From the NCBI RefSeq assembly GCF_003626655.1, contig NZ_RBAN01000012.1:1-64000 (forward strand): a stretch of DNA of 64,000 bases, read 5' to 3'. Below, piece by piece: positions 34,679 to 43,390 of this stretch (position 1 is its first letter; each line of letters starts with the position of its first letter). This DNA comes from Micromonospora costi (GTDB lineage: Bacteria > Actinomycetota > Actinomycetes > Mycobacteriales > Micromonosporaceae). The notes under the pieces are model-generated. The model was given only the letters and a program-made list of their open reading frames with translations. It made no database searches and was not told where the DNA came from. A program made the translations under genes and the position numbers.

Positions 34679-35350
34679 TCATTGATCGAGGCTCTCGCCG
34701 AGCTTCCGCAGGGCTTCCCGGGTGGCCTTGGACGAGACCTGGCTGTAGATCTCCACCGTGATCGAGAAGTCAGCGTGTCTGAGGATCGCCATCGCGATCC
34801 GGGGATGCACGTCCAGGTCGACCAGGAGCGAACAGCAGGTGCGTCGGGCGTCGTGGACGGTGATCTTCGGGACGCCGGCGCGGGTGATGCGGCTGTCGTA
34901 GGACCGGTTGACGTTCCGCGGCTCGACGGGAAGGCCGTAGCGGGTCGTGAAGATCATGCCGGTGTCGTGCCAGGCCTCGCCGTCCCTCTCCCTGGCCGCC
35001 TCCTGTTGCCGGTAGCGGTGCCGTAGCGCGGTGACGCAGATGGCCGGCAATGGTAGGGGAGCGTCGGACTCCTCGGTCTTGGTGGACCGGTGCAGCAGCC
35101 GGCCCGCGTACCCGCTGGAGTTGCTTTCGATGACCAGGCTGATGTCGTGGTTATCGCGGCAGTGCTCACAGAAATCCTCGCCGTGTGGGGTGCAGGGCTT
35201 GTCCCAGCCGTCCCACTCGATGTGGTCCCAGTTGAGACCGAGGACTTCTCCCTTGCGCAGGCCGAGCACGAGGACCAGGACTAGGCGGCGTACAGGTAGT
35301 CGTCGTCAGCGCGGGACGACTCGAGGCGCGCGGTCAGCGACAGAAGAGCA
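34679..35350 (-). pseudogene. Tyrosine integrase, truncated and frameshifted
   Basis: The C-terminal catalytic half of an actinophage/ICE-type integrase. It reads LVLVLGLRKGEVLGLNWDHI with the first catalytic Arg region, TVHDARRTCCSLLVDLDVHP where HDARRT replaces the usual HDxRHT, then ILRHADFSITVEIYSQV with H and Y. Just upstream, in another frame, the matching segment RLESSRADDDYLYAA ends at a TAG (35281-35283); one missing base restores AAYVLVLVLG. The N-terminal DNA-binding domains are absent beyond about 35350. Position next to tRNA-Pro fits the integrase of an element inserted there. It is almost certainly inactive. Confidence 0.8.
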
Positions 35351-35362
35351 TGTCTGCATCCA

Positions 35363-35896
35363 TCAGTAGAGCCACCGGTCGAGCACTGCGGGCCAGAAGT
35401 GGGTTGTATGGTCGCCGTCCCCGAACGCGGGCGGGTCAAGGGCCGTGATCCGCTCCAACAGGTCGGCAAGCTCCGCGAGTGCTTGCTCTTCGGCCTGTTC
35501 GTCTTCGTCCCAGCGGTCGATGACGGTTGAGCTGGTCAGCCAGCTACCAACCAGGTGCAGCGAACACAGCCAGTGGATGATTGTTGAGTTGACGAACCAG
35601 GTGCTGCCGTCCGACAACCATGCCTGCACCTCACCGGTCCCCGGCGCGGCACCGTACCCCCAGTCCAGGTCGTCGGCGCTCGCCAACCGGTACATCGTCG
35701 GCTCCGCGTGGAATGACACCGCACTCACGAGGTCATCGATCAGCGGTACGCCACAGGAAACCAGCGCGGCCTTCTGCGGCTCGGGAAGCCGCCACGTCGC
35801 CACGTCTGGCTCGGTAGCACGCACTACCCGCCCAGTACCAGCCCAGGCCGTGACCGCTTCGGATGCGGGAGGCAACGGAAGATCATCATCGGGCAC
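35363..35896 (-). CDS. SUKH-4-like immunity protein, orphan
   Basis: Protein of 177 residues from GTG 35896; no clear ribosome binding site. The order of segments matches SUKH-4 immunity proteins: LPEPQKAALVSCGVPLIDDL, a central acidic beta region, WFVNSTIIHWLCSLHLVGSW, and the ending DGDHTTHFWPAVLDRWLY. SUKH proteins protect against polymorphic secreted toxins, often nucleases. No toxin gene is visible nearby. It lies between two integrase remnants and was probably carried in by the element. Assignment is by pattern memory and only moderately sure. Confidence 0.6.
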   Translation of the reverse strand: MPDDDLPLPPASEAVTAWAGTGRVVRATEPDVATWRLPEPQKAALVSCGVPLIDDLVSAVSFHAEPTMYRLASADDLDWGYGAAPGTGEVQAWLSDGSTWFVNSTIIHWLCSLHLVGSWLTSSTVIDRWDEDEQAEEQALAELADLLERITALDPPAFGDGDHTTHFWPAVLDRWLY

Positions 35897-36019
35897 GCCA
35901 ATGAGGGTAGTCCGGGCAAGATTCCAAGCACCCAGGGGTCGTGTAGCGGCCAGGCATCCGATCTTCGGCAGAAGTGGATGCGCCAAGCCTCTCGGCCGCT
36001 TCGCGGCAGTGGGTAGCAA

Positions 36020-36590
36020 ACGAGTCTGCTCGATGCTCATGCCGCTGTCGGACAGCAGGGATACGAAGCTGTGCCGCAGCTCGCGGGGAGTTCGGTCGCG
36101 CGGGTCGAGGCCCGCTTTGGCGACGACGGGGCGGAAGGTCCGCCGCACGTTGTGCCGGTCGAGGGCCGTGCCGGTAGCGGAGGGGAAGACGAGGTGGTCG
36201 GCGGCGCGGCCGGCCCTGGCGCTCGCGATGGGTGGTGAGCGCGGTGTCGCGCCGGGCCGGCAGGGCCAGGGTGCGACGCGACTTCTTGGTCTTGGCGTAC
36301 CCGTCGGCGTGAACCGAGCGCCAGACCTGGATGGACGGTGGCGCGGGTGGGTCGTTGCCCGGCTTGCCGGTGAGGTCGACGTGTGCCCAGGTAAGGGCGC
36401 GCAGTTCTTCGGTGCGCGCGCCGGTCAGCAGAGAGACCACGATGAAGGCGTGCAACGAGCTGTCTTCGGCAGCGTGCAGGAGCGTCAGGGCCTGATCGAA
36501 GGTCAGTGACTTGGACGGCCGCCCGGTGCGGCCGGACGGGACTGCGCAGAGTGCTACGACGTTGCGCTTGACCTTGTCCCGGGACACTGT
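36020..36590 (-). pseudogene. Second tyrosine integrase, frameshifted and truncated
   Basis: The N-proximal part reads SRDKVKRNVVALCAVPSGRT, GRPSKSLTFDQALTLLHAAE and SLLTGARTEELRALTWAHVD with the first catalytic Arg. A frameshift near 36200 moves the frame to LDRHNVRRTFRPVVAKAGLD and RTPRELRHSFVSLLSDSG, which holds the HxxR-type box. After GMSIEQ the homology stops near 36025, so the final His and Tyr are lost. The sequence family differs from the integrase next to tRNA-Pro, so two independent elements left remnants here. Confidence 0.75.
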
Positions 36591-36732
36591 AGGAGCAGGC
36601 GTCGGACGCTGTTGCCTCTGGTAGGTGCGCCGCGGGTCTCTTGGTTCCGCTACAACTCACCTGCGTCGAACCGTCGCCCGGCCTCTTTGCCGTGCCCGTC
36701 TCGTCAGGTGAGGAGCGGTTAGCTTCTAGGTC

Positions 36733-37161
36733 GTGAAGACGACGGGTTGGCTGCGGGCGTTGCTGGATCGGGGTACGAGGGATCGTCGCGAGGAGGCCGC
36801 TGACGCCAAGCCCTTCGCACCGGAGTGCATGTCGCTGCTCGAGTTGGCCCGGTTGCTGGCTGGTCGAAGGTACAGCGAGAGAGTTGCCAGTGCGTATGTC
36901 GAGGTAGTGACGTTCGCGTCGGCTGACGAGATCGTGGCGATGCTGGACGTGATGCTGGAGGAGGACTGGATGGGTCTTCCGGTCTGGGCGCGAAACCTCG
37001 CGTTCCGGCTGGCCTGCCTCCAACGGCCGGAGGATGTCGAGTTGTTGCGTGTGGCGGCTTGCGACCTCCATGCCTTCGGTCCTGACTGGGACGCCATAGC
37101 TGCGGAACTTCACCGTCGAGCAGACCGATTGGAGGCCGGGCAGGACGTGAGCCTTCCCTGA
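36733..37161 (+). CDS. Hypothetical protein, alpha-helical, 142 residues
   Basis: Starts at GTG 36733; no strong ribosome binding site. Predicted mostly helical, with a basic N terminus (KTTGWLRALLDRGTRDRREE) and the later segments MSLLELARLLAGRRYSERVA and MGLPVWARNLAFRLACLQRP. It is acidic and soluble. I do not recognise the family. It lies in the island between integrase remnants and a lipoprotein gene, and codon use is somewhat less GC-rich than in the housekeeping block, in line with transfer. Confidence 0.6.
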   Translation: MKTTGWLRALLDRGTRDRREEAADAKPFAPECMSLLELARLLAGRRYSERVASAYVEVVTFASADEIVAMLDVMLEEDWMGLPVWARNLAFRLACLQRPEDVELLRVAACDLHAFGPDWDAIAAELHRRADRLEAGQDVSLP

Positions 37162-37414
37162 CTCTTCTGCTCCTGAGCGGTTGCCCCTGGCTGTCGACAG
37201 CAACGGCGACGGCACCAGGGCCAGACGGGGATGGGTGCGGGCGGACAGCCGCGGATTGCCGCCCCGAGGTCAGAGAGAGACGCGGACCGGCCCGGACGGA
37301 GCGTCCAGACCTTACAAACGAGGGATCGAGTCGCCTGGAGGCGTCGGACTGATCGTCATCGGCCCGTGGCCGGACCGAGGTCGTGGGGTTACCCGAGGCC
37401 GCGACTGTCGGAGG

Positions 37415-37978
37415 ATGGCCCTTCAATCGCTCGTGAGGTCACAGCGGGTCGTCGCTGCGCTGGCCGCCGCCCTTCTCGTACTAGCCGGTCTGACCTCTTG
37501 CTCGCCGGTAAGGAAGGGAATCACCGGCCTGACCGTGGACGTTGACGGCACACCGCTCGCGGCGGTGGCCTGGTGCGCGGAGCGGCCACCGGACGTCGTG
37601 GCGCTCTTGACCGAACCGGGCGCGGTCTCGCCGGCCTCATCCGGCATCGCAACGCCGTCCCCGATCTGGACTTCCGCGCTGCTGGTGCACCGAAGCTATG
37701 CCGTGCCACGCGAGGCGACCTCGCCCACCACGGTGCCCTTGGTTGACTTCCCGCGCCAGTCGGCCACCGACCCGGACGCCGCCTTCCGGATGTACGCAGC
37801 CGCTGAAGACAACAGCTTCACCTCAGTCCCGGTGTACTTCCGGCTCGGTGAGCTGGCCGTCCTCAAACCCGGATCGGTCATCATTACCGCGTGGAACAAC
37901 GGCGACCAGGTCCAGCAGAGCATCACTCTCGAGGAGCTCGCGCGCCGCGTCCATGACTTGGGCGAATGTGCGCCGTGA
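37415..37978 (+). CDS. Predicted lipoprotein of unknown function
   Basis: Protein of 187 residues from ATG 37415; GTG 37433 is an alternative. A signal peptide VVAALAAALLVLAGLTSC ends in a lipobox (LTSC). The mature domain (about 160 residues) begins SPVRKGITGLTVDVDGTPLA and includes AWCAERPPDVVALL. It is probably attached to the outer face of the membrane. No family recognised. The start of the next small membrane protein gene follows 55 bp later, so they may be co-transcribed. Confidence 0.65.
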   Translation: MALQSLVRSQRVVAALAAALLVLAGLTSCSPVRKGITGLTVDVDGTPLAAVAWCAERPPDVVALLTEPGAVSPASSGIATPSPIWTSALLVHRSYAVPREATSPTTVPLVDFPRQSATDPDAAFRMYAAAEDNSFTSVPVYFRLGELAVLKPGSVIITAWNNGDQVQQSITLEELARRVHDLGECAP

Positions 37979-38032
37979 GAGCCGGCCAACGAGCGGGCAG
38001 CGCAGGGCAGGATCCGGCCATACGATGCGCCG

Positions 38033-38476
38033 GTGATCCAGCAGACGAAGCGCCGCCCGCCGCGTCCGGTGATGGCGGCGCTGGCGGTCCTGATCGTGGG
38101 CTACGCCACCGTCATCGCTTATGGCCCGTGGACCGACGCCGCGAGCATCGTCGCCAGCCTGATCGCCACAGCCATCGCCGTAGGGTTGATCTATGGCCTG
38201 TGGCGGGGTAGCCCGCTGGCCCAGGGCATCGTCGTCCTGGCGATGGTCGGCAACCTGATATTCGGCTGCCTTGAGCACGCCAGGGTCGGCTGGTTGCGGG
38301 CAGCCAACATGGCGGCAGCCCTGGTCATCGCCCTATTGCTGCTGGTGCCTCAGTCGTCACGGCAATGGTTTGCTGCCCCTTCTGCGGACTCCGCCCCAGA
38401 CCCCGTCCCTGCCAGCGACAAGGTGATTGACACCGAAGCGCTGTGGGAGGAAACGGACGCCAGCGAGCGTCGGTAG
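38033..38476 (+). CDS. Small integral membrane protein, hypothetical
   Basis: Protein of 147 residues, GTG start. Four transmembrane segments occupy residues about 13-110 (VMAALAVLIVGYATVIAYG; SLIATAIAVGLIYGLW; GIVVLAMVGNLIFGCLEHA; AANMAAALVIALLLLV). A 35-residue charged cytoplasmic tail follows. No family recognised. It is convergent with the yidD-like remnant. Confidence 0.6.
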   Translation: MIQQTKRRPPRPVMAALAVLIVGYATVIAYGPWTDAASIVASLIATAIAVGLIYGLWRGSPLAQGIVVLAMVGNLIFGCLEHARVGWLRAANMAAALVIALLLLVPQSSRQWFAAPSADSAPDPVPASDKVIDTEALWEETDASERR

Positions 38477-38505
38477 TCGCGCCTCCTCTACGACCAGCCG
38501 CGTTT

Positions 38506-38896
38506 TCATGCGCGCCCGGCTGGCAGCGGCACCGGGTCGGGGGTGCCAAACGCGACGATTGGCCGGCATCGGATCAGCCGGCGATGGACCATCCGGCAAC
38601 CTCGCAGGACGCCGTATTGCTCGATAGCCGCCAACCCATACGCGCTGCACGTTGGCACGAACCTGCACCGCGCCGCCGTGCGCGACGAGATGTGCTGCCG
38701 ATACCCCTTGACCAGCCCGATAGCCAGCCGGGTAGGGACGCTCGCAGACGGCGACCATTCCGCCGAGGGGGCTGGCCATTACCCCCCACACCGCACGGAC
38801 GATTACCTCCGGCAACGATAACCAGGCAGCCAAGTCAGCCCTGCCGTCGGTGCAGGCGTAGCAGCACGCGCCACATGGTGGCTCCGCAACCGGCAT
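38506..38896 (-). pseudogene. yidD: yidD-like gene with one frameshift
   Basis: In one frame (38727-38506) the minus strand reads LAIGLVKGYRQHISSRTAAR, CRFVPTCSAYGLAAIEQYGV and FGTPDPVPLP, the YidD (membrane protein insertion efficiency factor) pattern with the CRFxPTCSxY box. That frame has no ATG, GTG or TTG start back to a stop at 38779. The next frame has ATG 38896 with GGAGGTGGGAC before it and reads MPVAEPPCGACCYACTDG, like the Cys-rich N termini of secondary actinobacterial YidD proteins. A +1 shift near the CCC-T around 38740 would join them. It is probably a pseudogene; an assembly error or programmed shift is possible. Confidence 0.6.
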
Positions 38897-39270
38897 GTCC
38901 CACCTCCGTGCCTCAACGACCATAGGTGATCATGCAGAACGGAGCGCGTCAAGGCTGTTCGGCTGAGCCTGGCGATACTGCCGCCGGGCACCTGAGGCTT
39001 GAGGTCTCCTCGATGAGTTACCAACTGAGTGACGACGGGCGCATGCGGCGGCGGACGTCGACGGACCCTAGTGGACTGAGGCGCTCAACCGGCCGGGAGC
39101 GCGGCTCAGCGCCGATGGCCCGGGCCCGGTGCGGGGACGACATAGCCCAGGCCGTGGCAGGTCGGCTCACCGAGACGGTGGCGCGCGGCCGAGTGACCTC
39201 GGCTGCTCCCGCGGACAGCGCGCCGTCGGCGGATCCGGCCGTACCGACGGCGCGAGCCTCGCGACAGCCG
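38897..39270. other. No recognisable gene
   Basis: This 374-bp stretch between the yidD-like remnant and the IclR gene shows no convincing coding region. The longest frame on the plus strand runs into the IclR gene as its antisense and has no ribosome binding site. It is probably the right margin of the island. Confidence 0.5.
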
Positions 39271-40113
39271 TCAGGCGGGGCTCCGGTCCGCGGACGGGTC
39301 CCGATCCCGTCCGCCCTGCTCACTCGACCGGGCGTCAGCCGCTTTGTCCTCGTGGTCGGTGGGCGGTGGGGTGTAGCCGAGTTCGTACGAGATCTCGTTG
39401 GCGGTCTCCATGAGGAGCGGAAGGTTGCTCTTCAACTGGTCGAGGCTCGCGATGACCTCGATCGCCGTGATCGAGGCGGCGGCTATGACGCGACCCCGTG
39501 AGTCCCGGATCGGTGCCGCCACGCACATGACGTATGCGTCGTGCTCGCCATTGTCGGTGGCCCAGCCTTGCTCGCGGATGTGGACGAGTTCGGCTTCGAG
39601 GGACTCGCGGTTGGCGAACGTGGTGTCGGTGAACCGTTCGAAGACGACGTGGGACAGCAGCCGGTCGCGTTCCTCGGGAGGCAGGTACGCCAGGATGATC
39701 TTGCCGACGGCGCTCGCGTAGATCGATACCGCTCGCCCCACCCGCGACGGCAGCTTGACGGCGTCGAACGCCGGGCTGTCGACCTTGTCGATGTAGACGA
39801 TCTCATCGCCGGTCAGCTGCGCCAGGTGCACGGTGTGGCCGGTCTCGCGTTGCAGCGCACGCAGGTGTGCGGCGGCGAACTGGCGTAGGTCCATCGAGCC
39901 GAGCGCGAGTTCCGACAGTTCGATGAGCCCGCTGCCGAGCACGTAGGTCCCGGCGCCTGTCCGGCGTACGAATCGTGCCGATTCGAGCGTCTGCAGGATC
40001 CGCAGCGCGGTGGACTTGTGGACGCCCAGCACGTCCGCTGCCTCGGTGAGGGACAGCGGGTGCTCCGCGGATCGACGGATGAGGTCGATCGCGCGGCGAA
40101 TCGATTGGGACAA
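39271..40113 (-). CDS. IclR family transcriptional regulator (XacR-like context)
   Basis: Protein of 280 residues from TTG 40113, which has AGGGGAG 8 nt upstream; ATG 40131 would add six residues but lacks a site. The N-terminal winged helix is SLTEAADVLGVHKSTALRIL. The effector domain has VHLAQLTGDEIVYIDKVDS, ASAVGKIILAYLPPEERDRL and CVAAPIRDSRGRVIAAASIT. It is divergent from the ABC importer and sugar-acid genes, which it probably controls by binding palindromes in 40132-40278, with a sugar acid or keto-acid as effector. The C-terminal 30 residues are a charged tail. Confidence 0.9.
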   Translation of the reverse strand: MSQSIRRAIDLIRRSAEHPLSLTEAADVLGVHKSTALRILQTLESARFVRRTGAGTYVLGSGLIELSELALGSMDLRQFAAAHLRALQRETGHTVHLAQLTGDEIVYIDKVDSPAFDAVKLPSRVGRAVSIYASAVGKIILAYLPPEERDRLLSHVVFERFTDTTFANRESLEAELVHIREQGWATDNGEHDAYVMCVAAPIRDSRGRVIAAASITAIEVIASLDQLKSNLPLLMETANEISYELGYTPPPTDHEDKAADARSSEQGGRDRDPSADRSPA

Positions 40114-40156
40114 GGCGATGTCTCCCCTCATGCGGCGGCTTCCGCCGTCGCTGGCA

Positions 40157-40171
40157 TTGCATCATGTGCAA
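40157..40171. promoter_or_regulatory. Candidate IclR operator
   Basis: A perfect inverted repeat TTGCA-N5-TGCAA lies between the divergent IclR gene and the importer operon. A further half-site, TTGCAA, occurs at 40231-40236 next to the expected transcription start of the importer. Confidence 0.5.
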
Positions 40172-40200
40172 TCGTAGTGCGTTCCACGTGCAACCGCCAC

Positions 40201-40228
40201 TTGACACCGTTGCGTATGACGCTACGAT
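40201..40228 (+). promoter_or_regulatory. Promoter of the ABC importer/sugar-acid operon
   Basis: TTGACA (40201-40206), a 16-bp spacer and TACGAT (40223-40228) form a near-consensus housekeeping promoter. The predicted start is near 40235, leaving a leader of about 44 nt with GGGGAG before ATG 40279. Confidence 0.75.
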
Positions 40229-40278
40229 CGTTGCAAATTTTCATCTGGACGACTCTGACCTGTTACAGGGGAGTAACG

Positions 40279-41526
40279 ATGAGCAAGAAGCCCTCCCGCC
40301 TTGGCGTCGTCGGGGCGGCATGCGCCCTCGGCCTGGTCGCCACGCTCCTGACCGGCTGCGGCTCCGACAGTGGCTCCGGTGACGGCGTCACCAAACTGAC
40401 CTTCGCCGCCTCGACATTCGGCGACCCGGGCCGAGGCCCCAAACTGACCGCGTGGCTCGATGAGTTCAACAAGAGCCAGGACAAGGTGCAGGTCTCGGCC
40501 GCCGCGGTGCCGTACCCGACCTTCGGTCAGACGGTGCTCACTCAGATGGGCAGCGGCAAGGGGCCGGACCTGGTCCGGTTCGACATGCCCGAGTTCGAGT
40601 CCGCCGCGGACGCCGGCCTCATCGCGCCGCTGGACAAGCTGATCGATGTCAGCAAGTACGAACTCATCAAGCAGCCCGACCAGTTCATGGTCCACGACGG
40701 CACCCGGCACGGGATCATCTTCGAAGCGTCCAACTACGCGATGTTCTACAACGCGGACCTGATCCCGACTCCGCCGACCACCTACGAGCAGTTCGCCTCC
40801 ACGGCGAAGTCGCTGACCAAGGGCGACGTCTACGGCCTGGCGTTCCGGCAGACGGAGGCCGAGGAGGCCGGCGTCTGGCAGGACATCTTCAACTACGTCT
40901 ACGGCTTCGGCGGCGCGTGGTCTGACGGCAAGAACCTGACGATCAACTCGCCGGAGAACCTCAAGGGACTGCAGGCGTACAAGGACCTGTACGACGCGAA
41001 CGTCATCCCGCGCGGCGCGGACGCTGCCACGTTCCGGCGGATGTTCGCCGAGGGCAAGGTCGGGATGGAACTCAACAACGGGGGGTACGTGACCGCCACG
41101 CGCGGCCAGAACCCGAACTTGAAGTTCAGCGTCGCGCCCATCCCGTTCCCGGTGCGCAAGCAGGGCGCCATCCTCGCACCGATCGTGATCAACGAGGCGA
41201 GCCCGGCCAAGGAGGAGGCGGCGACCTTCATCCGCTGGGCGCTCGAGCCGCAGAACCAGGTCAAGCTGCAGGAGATCCTCGGCGCGAGCAGCGTCGCCAC
41301 CACCACGGAGCGTAGCGCCGAGTCACTCAAGGAGACCCCGTTCCTGACCGTCTTCGACGAGCTCACCGAGAGCAGCCTGCCGCAGATCGTGTTGGGCTTC
41401 GAGGCCAAGACGCCGGACATCCGCAAGGTGGTCGTGCAGAACGTCATCGCGGCGCTGCAGGGCAAGGCGGACCTCAAGTCCGCGCTGGATCGCGCTCAGC
41501 AGCAGGCGACCGAACTGGTCGGCTGA
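40279..41526 (+). CDS. ABC sugar-type substrate-binding lipoprotein
   Basis: Protein of 415 residues from ATG 40279 with GGGGAG upstream. A signal peptide with lipobox LLTGC (Cys near residue 24) is followed by an extracellular solute-binding family 1 fold: LTFAASTFGDPGRGPKLTAW, then KGPDLVRFDMPEFESAADAG, and VGMELNNGGYVTATRGQ. It binds the imported substrate outside the membrane. By gene context the ligand is a sugar acid, a pentose or a small oligosaccharide. A hairpin between this gene and the first permease may keep its mRNA more abundant. Confidence 0.92.
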   Translation: MSKKPSRLGVVGAACALGLVATLLTGCGSDSGSGDGVTKLTFAASTFGDPGRGPKLTAWLDEFNKSQDKVQVSAAAVPYPTFGQTVLTQMGSGKGPDLVRFDMPEFESAADAGLIAPLDKLIDVSKYELIKQPDQFMVHDGTRHGIIFEASNYAMFYNADLIPTPPTTYEQFASTAKSLTKGDVYGLAFRQTEAEEAGVWQDIFNYVYGFGGAWSDGKNLTINSPENLKGLQAYKDLYDANVIPRGADAATFRRMFAEGKVGMELNNGGYVTATRGQNPNLKFSVAPIPFPVRKQGAILAPIVINEASPAKEEAATFIRWALEPQNQVKLQEILGASSVATTTERSAESLKETPFLTVFDELTESSLPQIVLGFEAKTPDIRKVVVQNVIAALQGKADLKSALDRAQQQATELVG

Positions 41527-41542
41527 CAGCTCGACACGGCGA

Positions 41543-41576
41543 CGCTGCCGGCGCGACGGTCCGTGCGCCGGCGGCG
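41543..41576 (+). other. Intercistronic stem-loop after the binding-protein gene
   Basis: A 12-bp stem with one mismatch (41543-41554 with 41565-41576) and a 10-nt loop lies between the binding protein and the first permease. Similar stem-loops raise binding-protein expression over permease in other CUT1 operons by protecting the upstream mRNA or reducing read-through. Confidence 0.6.
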
Positions 41577-41601
41577 TCCTACCTCAGAAGGATCGAACCC
41601 G

Positions 41602-42555
41602 ATGACTGTGCTCGAGCAGACCGGAGCACCGAAGACAATCCGCCGATCCGGGGGACGGCACCGACCGAGCCCGCTGGGCAGCAAGTGGACCCCGTATCTG
41701 TTCCTGGCCCCCGCCGCGCTGTTCATCCTCGTCTTCCAGGCGGTGCCCCTCGCCCAGGAGGTCTACCTCAGCTTCACGCGGACGACACTTCTCAACCCCA
41801 CCCGTAGCGAGTGGGTGGGGCTCGACAACTTCAACCGGATCTTCGGCGACCCCGACTTCCACCGCACCTTGCTGATCACCTTCGTCTACGTGATCGCGTG
41901 TGTCGTCGGTGCGGTCGGCACCGGGCTGGTCGTCGCGCTCCTGCTCAACAAGGGCTTCCGGGGTCGCGGCGTGGCGCGGGCGCTCGTGACCGTTCCCTGG
42001 GCCGCCCCCGGCATCGCGGTCGCGCTCATCGCGACGTGGATGCTCAACGCGCAGTACGGGATCGTGAACCGGCTTCTCAACGCGATCGGTCTCGGCGTCC
42101 CGGGCGGTGCGATCCTGGACAGCCCGCGCTACGCGCTGCCGGCGGTGCTCGCGACGACCATCTGGCAACTGTTCCCGTTCACCTCCGTGGTGCTGCTCTC
42201 CGCGTTGCAGGCCGTTCCGCAGGACCTCCACGAGGCCGCCACGGTGGACGGCGCGGGACGGTGGGCGACCTTCCGTGCCGTCACCTGGCAGGTCATCAAG
42301 CCGACCGTGGGACTGCTGGCGCTGCTCATGACGATCTGGTCGTTGCGGCGGTTCGAGCTCATCTGGCTCATGACCAAGGGTGGGCCGGTCGGCGCCACCG
42401 AGACGCTCGTCATCGATCTCTACTCGCAGGCCTTCGACTCGAAGGAACTCGGTTCGGCGGCGGCCATCGGGATGGTCGGCGTCGTCATCTCGCTCATCGT
42501 CATCACCGGCAGCCGGCTGGTCGCCCGTGCCGTGGAGAAGGAGGACGTCCGATGA
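41602..42555 (+). CDS. ABC transporter permease (MalF-like, CUT1)
   Basis: Protein of 317 residues from ATG 41602 with AGAAGG upstream. Six transmembrane segments; the first is PYLFLAPAALFILVFQAV. The EAA loop that contacts the ATPase is EAATVDGAGRWATFRAVTW. Its stop overlaps the next permease start (ATGA). No ATPase gene is in the operon, so a shared MsiK-like ATPase encoded elsewhere is likely, as in many actinobacteria. Confidence 0.92.
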   Translation: MTVLEQTGAPKTIRRSGGRHRPSPLGSKWTPYLFLAPAALFILVFQAVPLAQEVYLSFTRTTLLNPTRSEWVGLDNFNRIFGDPDFHRTLLITFVYVIACVVGAVGTGLVVALLLNKGFRGRGVARALVTVPWAAPGIAVALIATWMLNAQYGIVNRLLNAIGLGVPGGAILDSPRYALPAVLATTIWQLFPFTSVVLLSALQAVPQDLHEAATVDGAGRWATFRAVTWQVIKPTVGLLALLMTIWSLRRFELIWLMTKGGPVGATETLVIDLYSQAFDSKELGSAAAIGMVGVVISLIVITGSRLVARAVEKEDVR

Positions 42556-43382
42556 GGCGGTTCCGTCTCGGTCTCACCGCGCGGATCGTCGCCGTGCTCG
42601 TCGTGCTGGGCGTCGCCGTCTTTCCCCTGTACTGGATGCTCGTCACGGCGTTGTCGAGCAACGGCGACCTGTTCGCGGAGCGGCCCCGGCTCACCCCGGA
42701 CATCGGCCGGTTCGGGGTGTTCGTCGAGGCGCTGGCCGAGGGCAAGGCGGCCGGTTGGCTGCTCAACAGCCTGGTCATCGCCGTGGGCACCATGGTGCTC
42801 TCCGTCGGTCTGGGTATCCCGCTCGGTTACGCCCTCTCTCGGTTCTCGTTCCGGGGCAAGGCCGTGCTGACCGTCGTGCTGCTGTTCACGCAGATGCTCC
42901 CCGAGGCGCTGATGGTCGTACCGCTGTTCGCGCTGTTTCGCCGCTTCGACCTGCTCGACTCGCTGACCGGGCTCGTGCTCGTGAACTCGGCCTTCGTCCT
43001 GCCGATCGTCGCGCTGATCCTCAAGGGCGCGATCGACGGCATCCCCAGAGAACTGGAGGAGGCGGGGCGTGCCGACGGGGCACGGCCGTTCACCGTTCTG
43101 ACTCGTATCAACCTGCCGCTGATCGCCCCGTCGATCGCGGCGACGGCGGTCATCGCCTTCTTCCACGCGTGGAACGAGTACGTGTTCGCGGTCACGTTCA
43201 TCTTCGATCCCGAGCTGCAGCCGGCCTCCGTCGGCATCGCGAACTTCATCGGCGAGCTGGGCACGCCGATCCAGACGGTGATGGCCGTCGCCTTCCTGTT
43301 CACGCTGCCGGCCGTGGCCTTCTACCTGTTGGCACAGAAGTACGTCGTCTCCGGCATGACCGCCGGTGCCGTGAAGGGTTGA
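42552..43382 (+). CDS. ABC transporter permease (MalG-like, CUT1)
   Basis: Protein of 276 residues, ATG inside the upstream stop. Six transmembrane segments; the N-terminal LVVLGVAVFPLYWMLVTALS and the EAA loop EEAGRADGARPFTVLTRINL are typical of the MalG side of CUT1 importers. It pairs with the preceding permease. The dehydratase gene follows 8 bp later in the same transcript. Confidence 0.92.
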   Translation: MRRFRLGLTARIVAVLVVLGVAVFPLYWMLVTALSSNGDLFAERPRLTPDIGRFGVFVEALAEGKAAGWLLNSLVIAVGTMVLSVGLGIPLGYALSRFSFRGKAVLTVVLLFTQMLPEALMVVPLFALFRRFDLLDSLTGLVLVNSAFVLPIVALILKGAIDGIPRELEEAGRADGARPFTVLTRINLPLIAPSIAATAVIAFFHAWNEYVFAVTFIFDPELQPASVGIANFIGELGTPIQTVMAVAFLFTLPAVAFYLLAQKYVVSGMTAGAVKG

Positions 43383-43390
43383 CCCGAAGA

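Noticed and set aside
35363..37978. Complete toxin-immunity or toxin-antitoxin system
   Set aside because: Only an immunity-like gene and unrecognised small proteins are seen; no toxin domain is visible.
34604..39270. Intact integrative element with duplicated attachment sites
   Set aside because: No repeat of the tRNA-Pro 3' end was found in the window, both integrases are broken, and no transfer or replication gene is present.
38926..39501. 191-codon plus-strand frame
   Set aside because: It runs antisense into the IclR gene, has no ribosome binding site and no motif.
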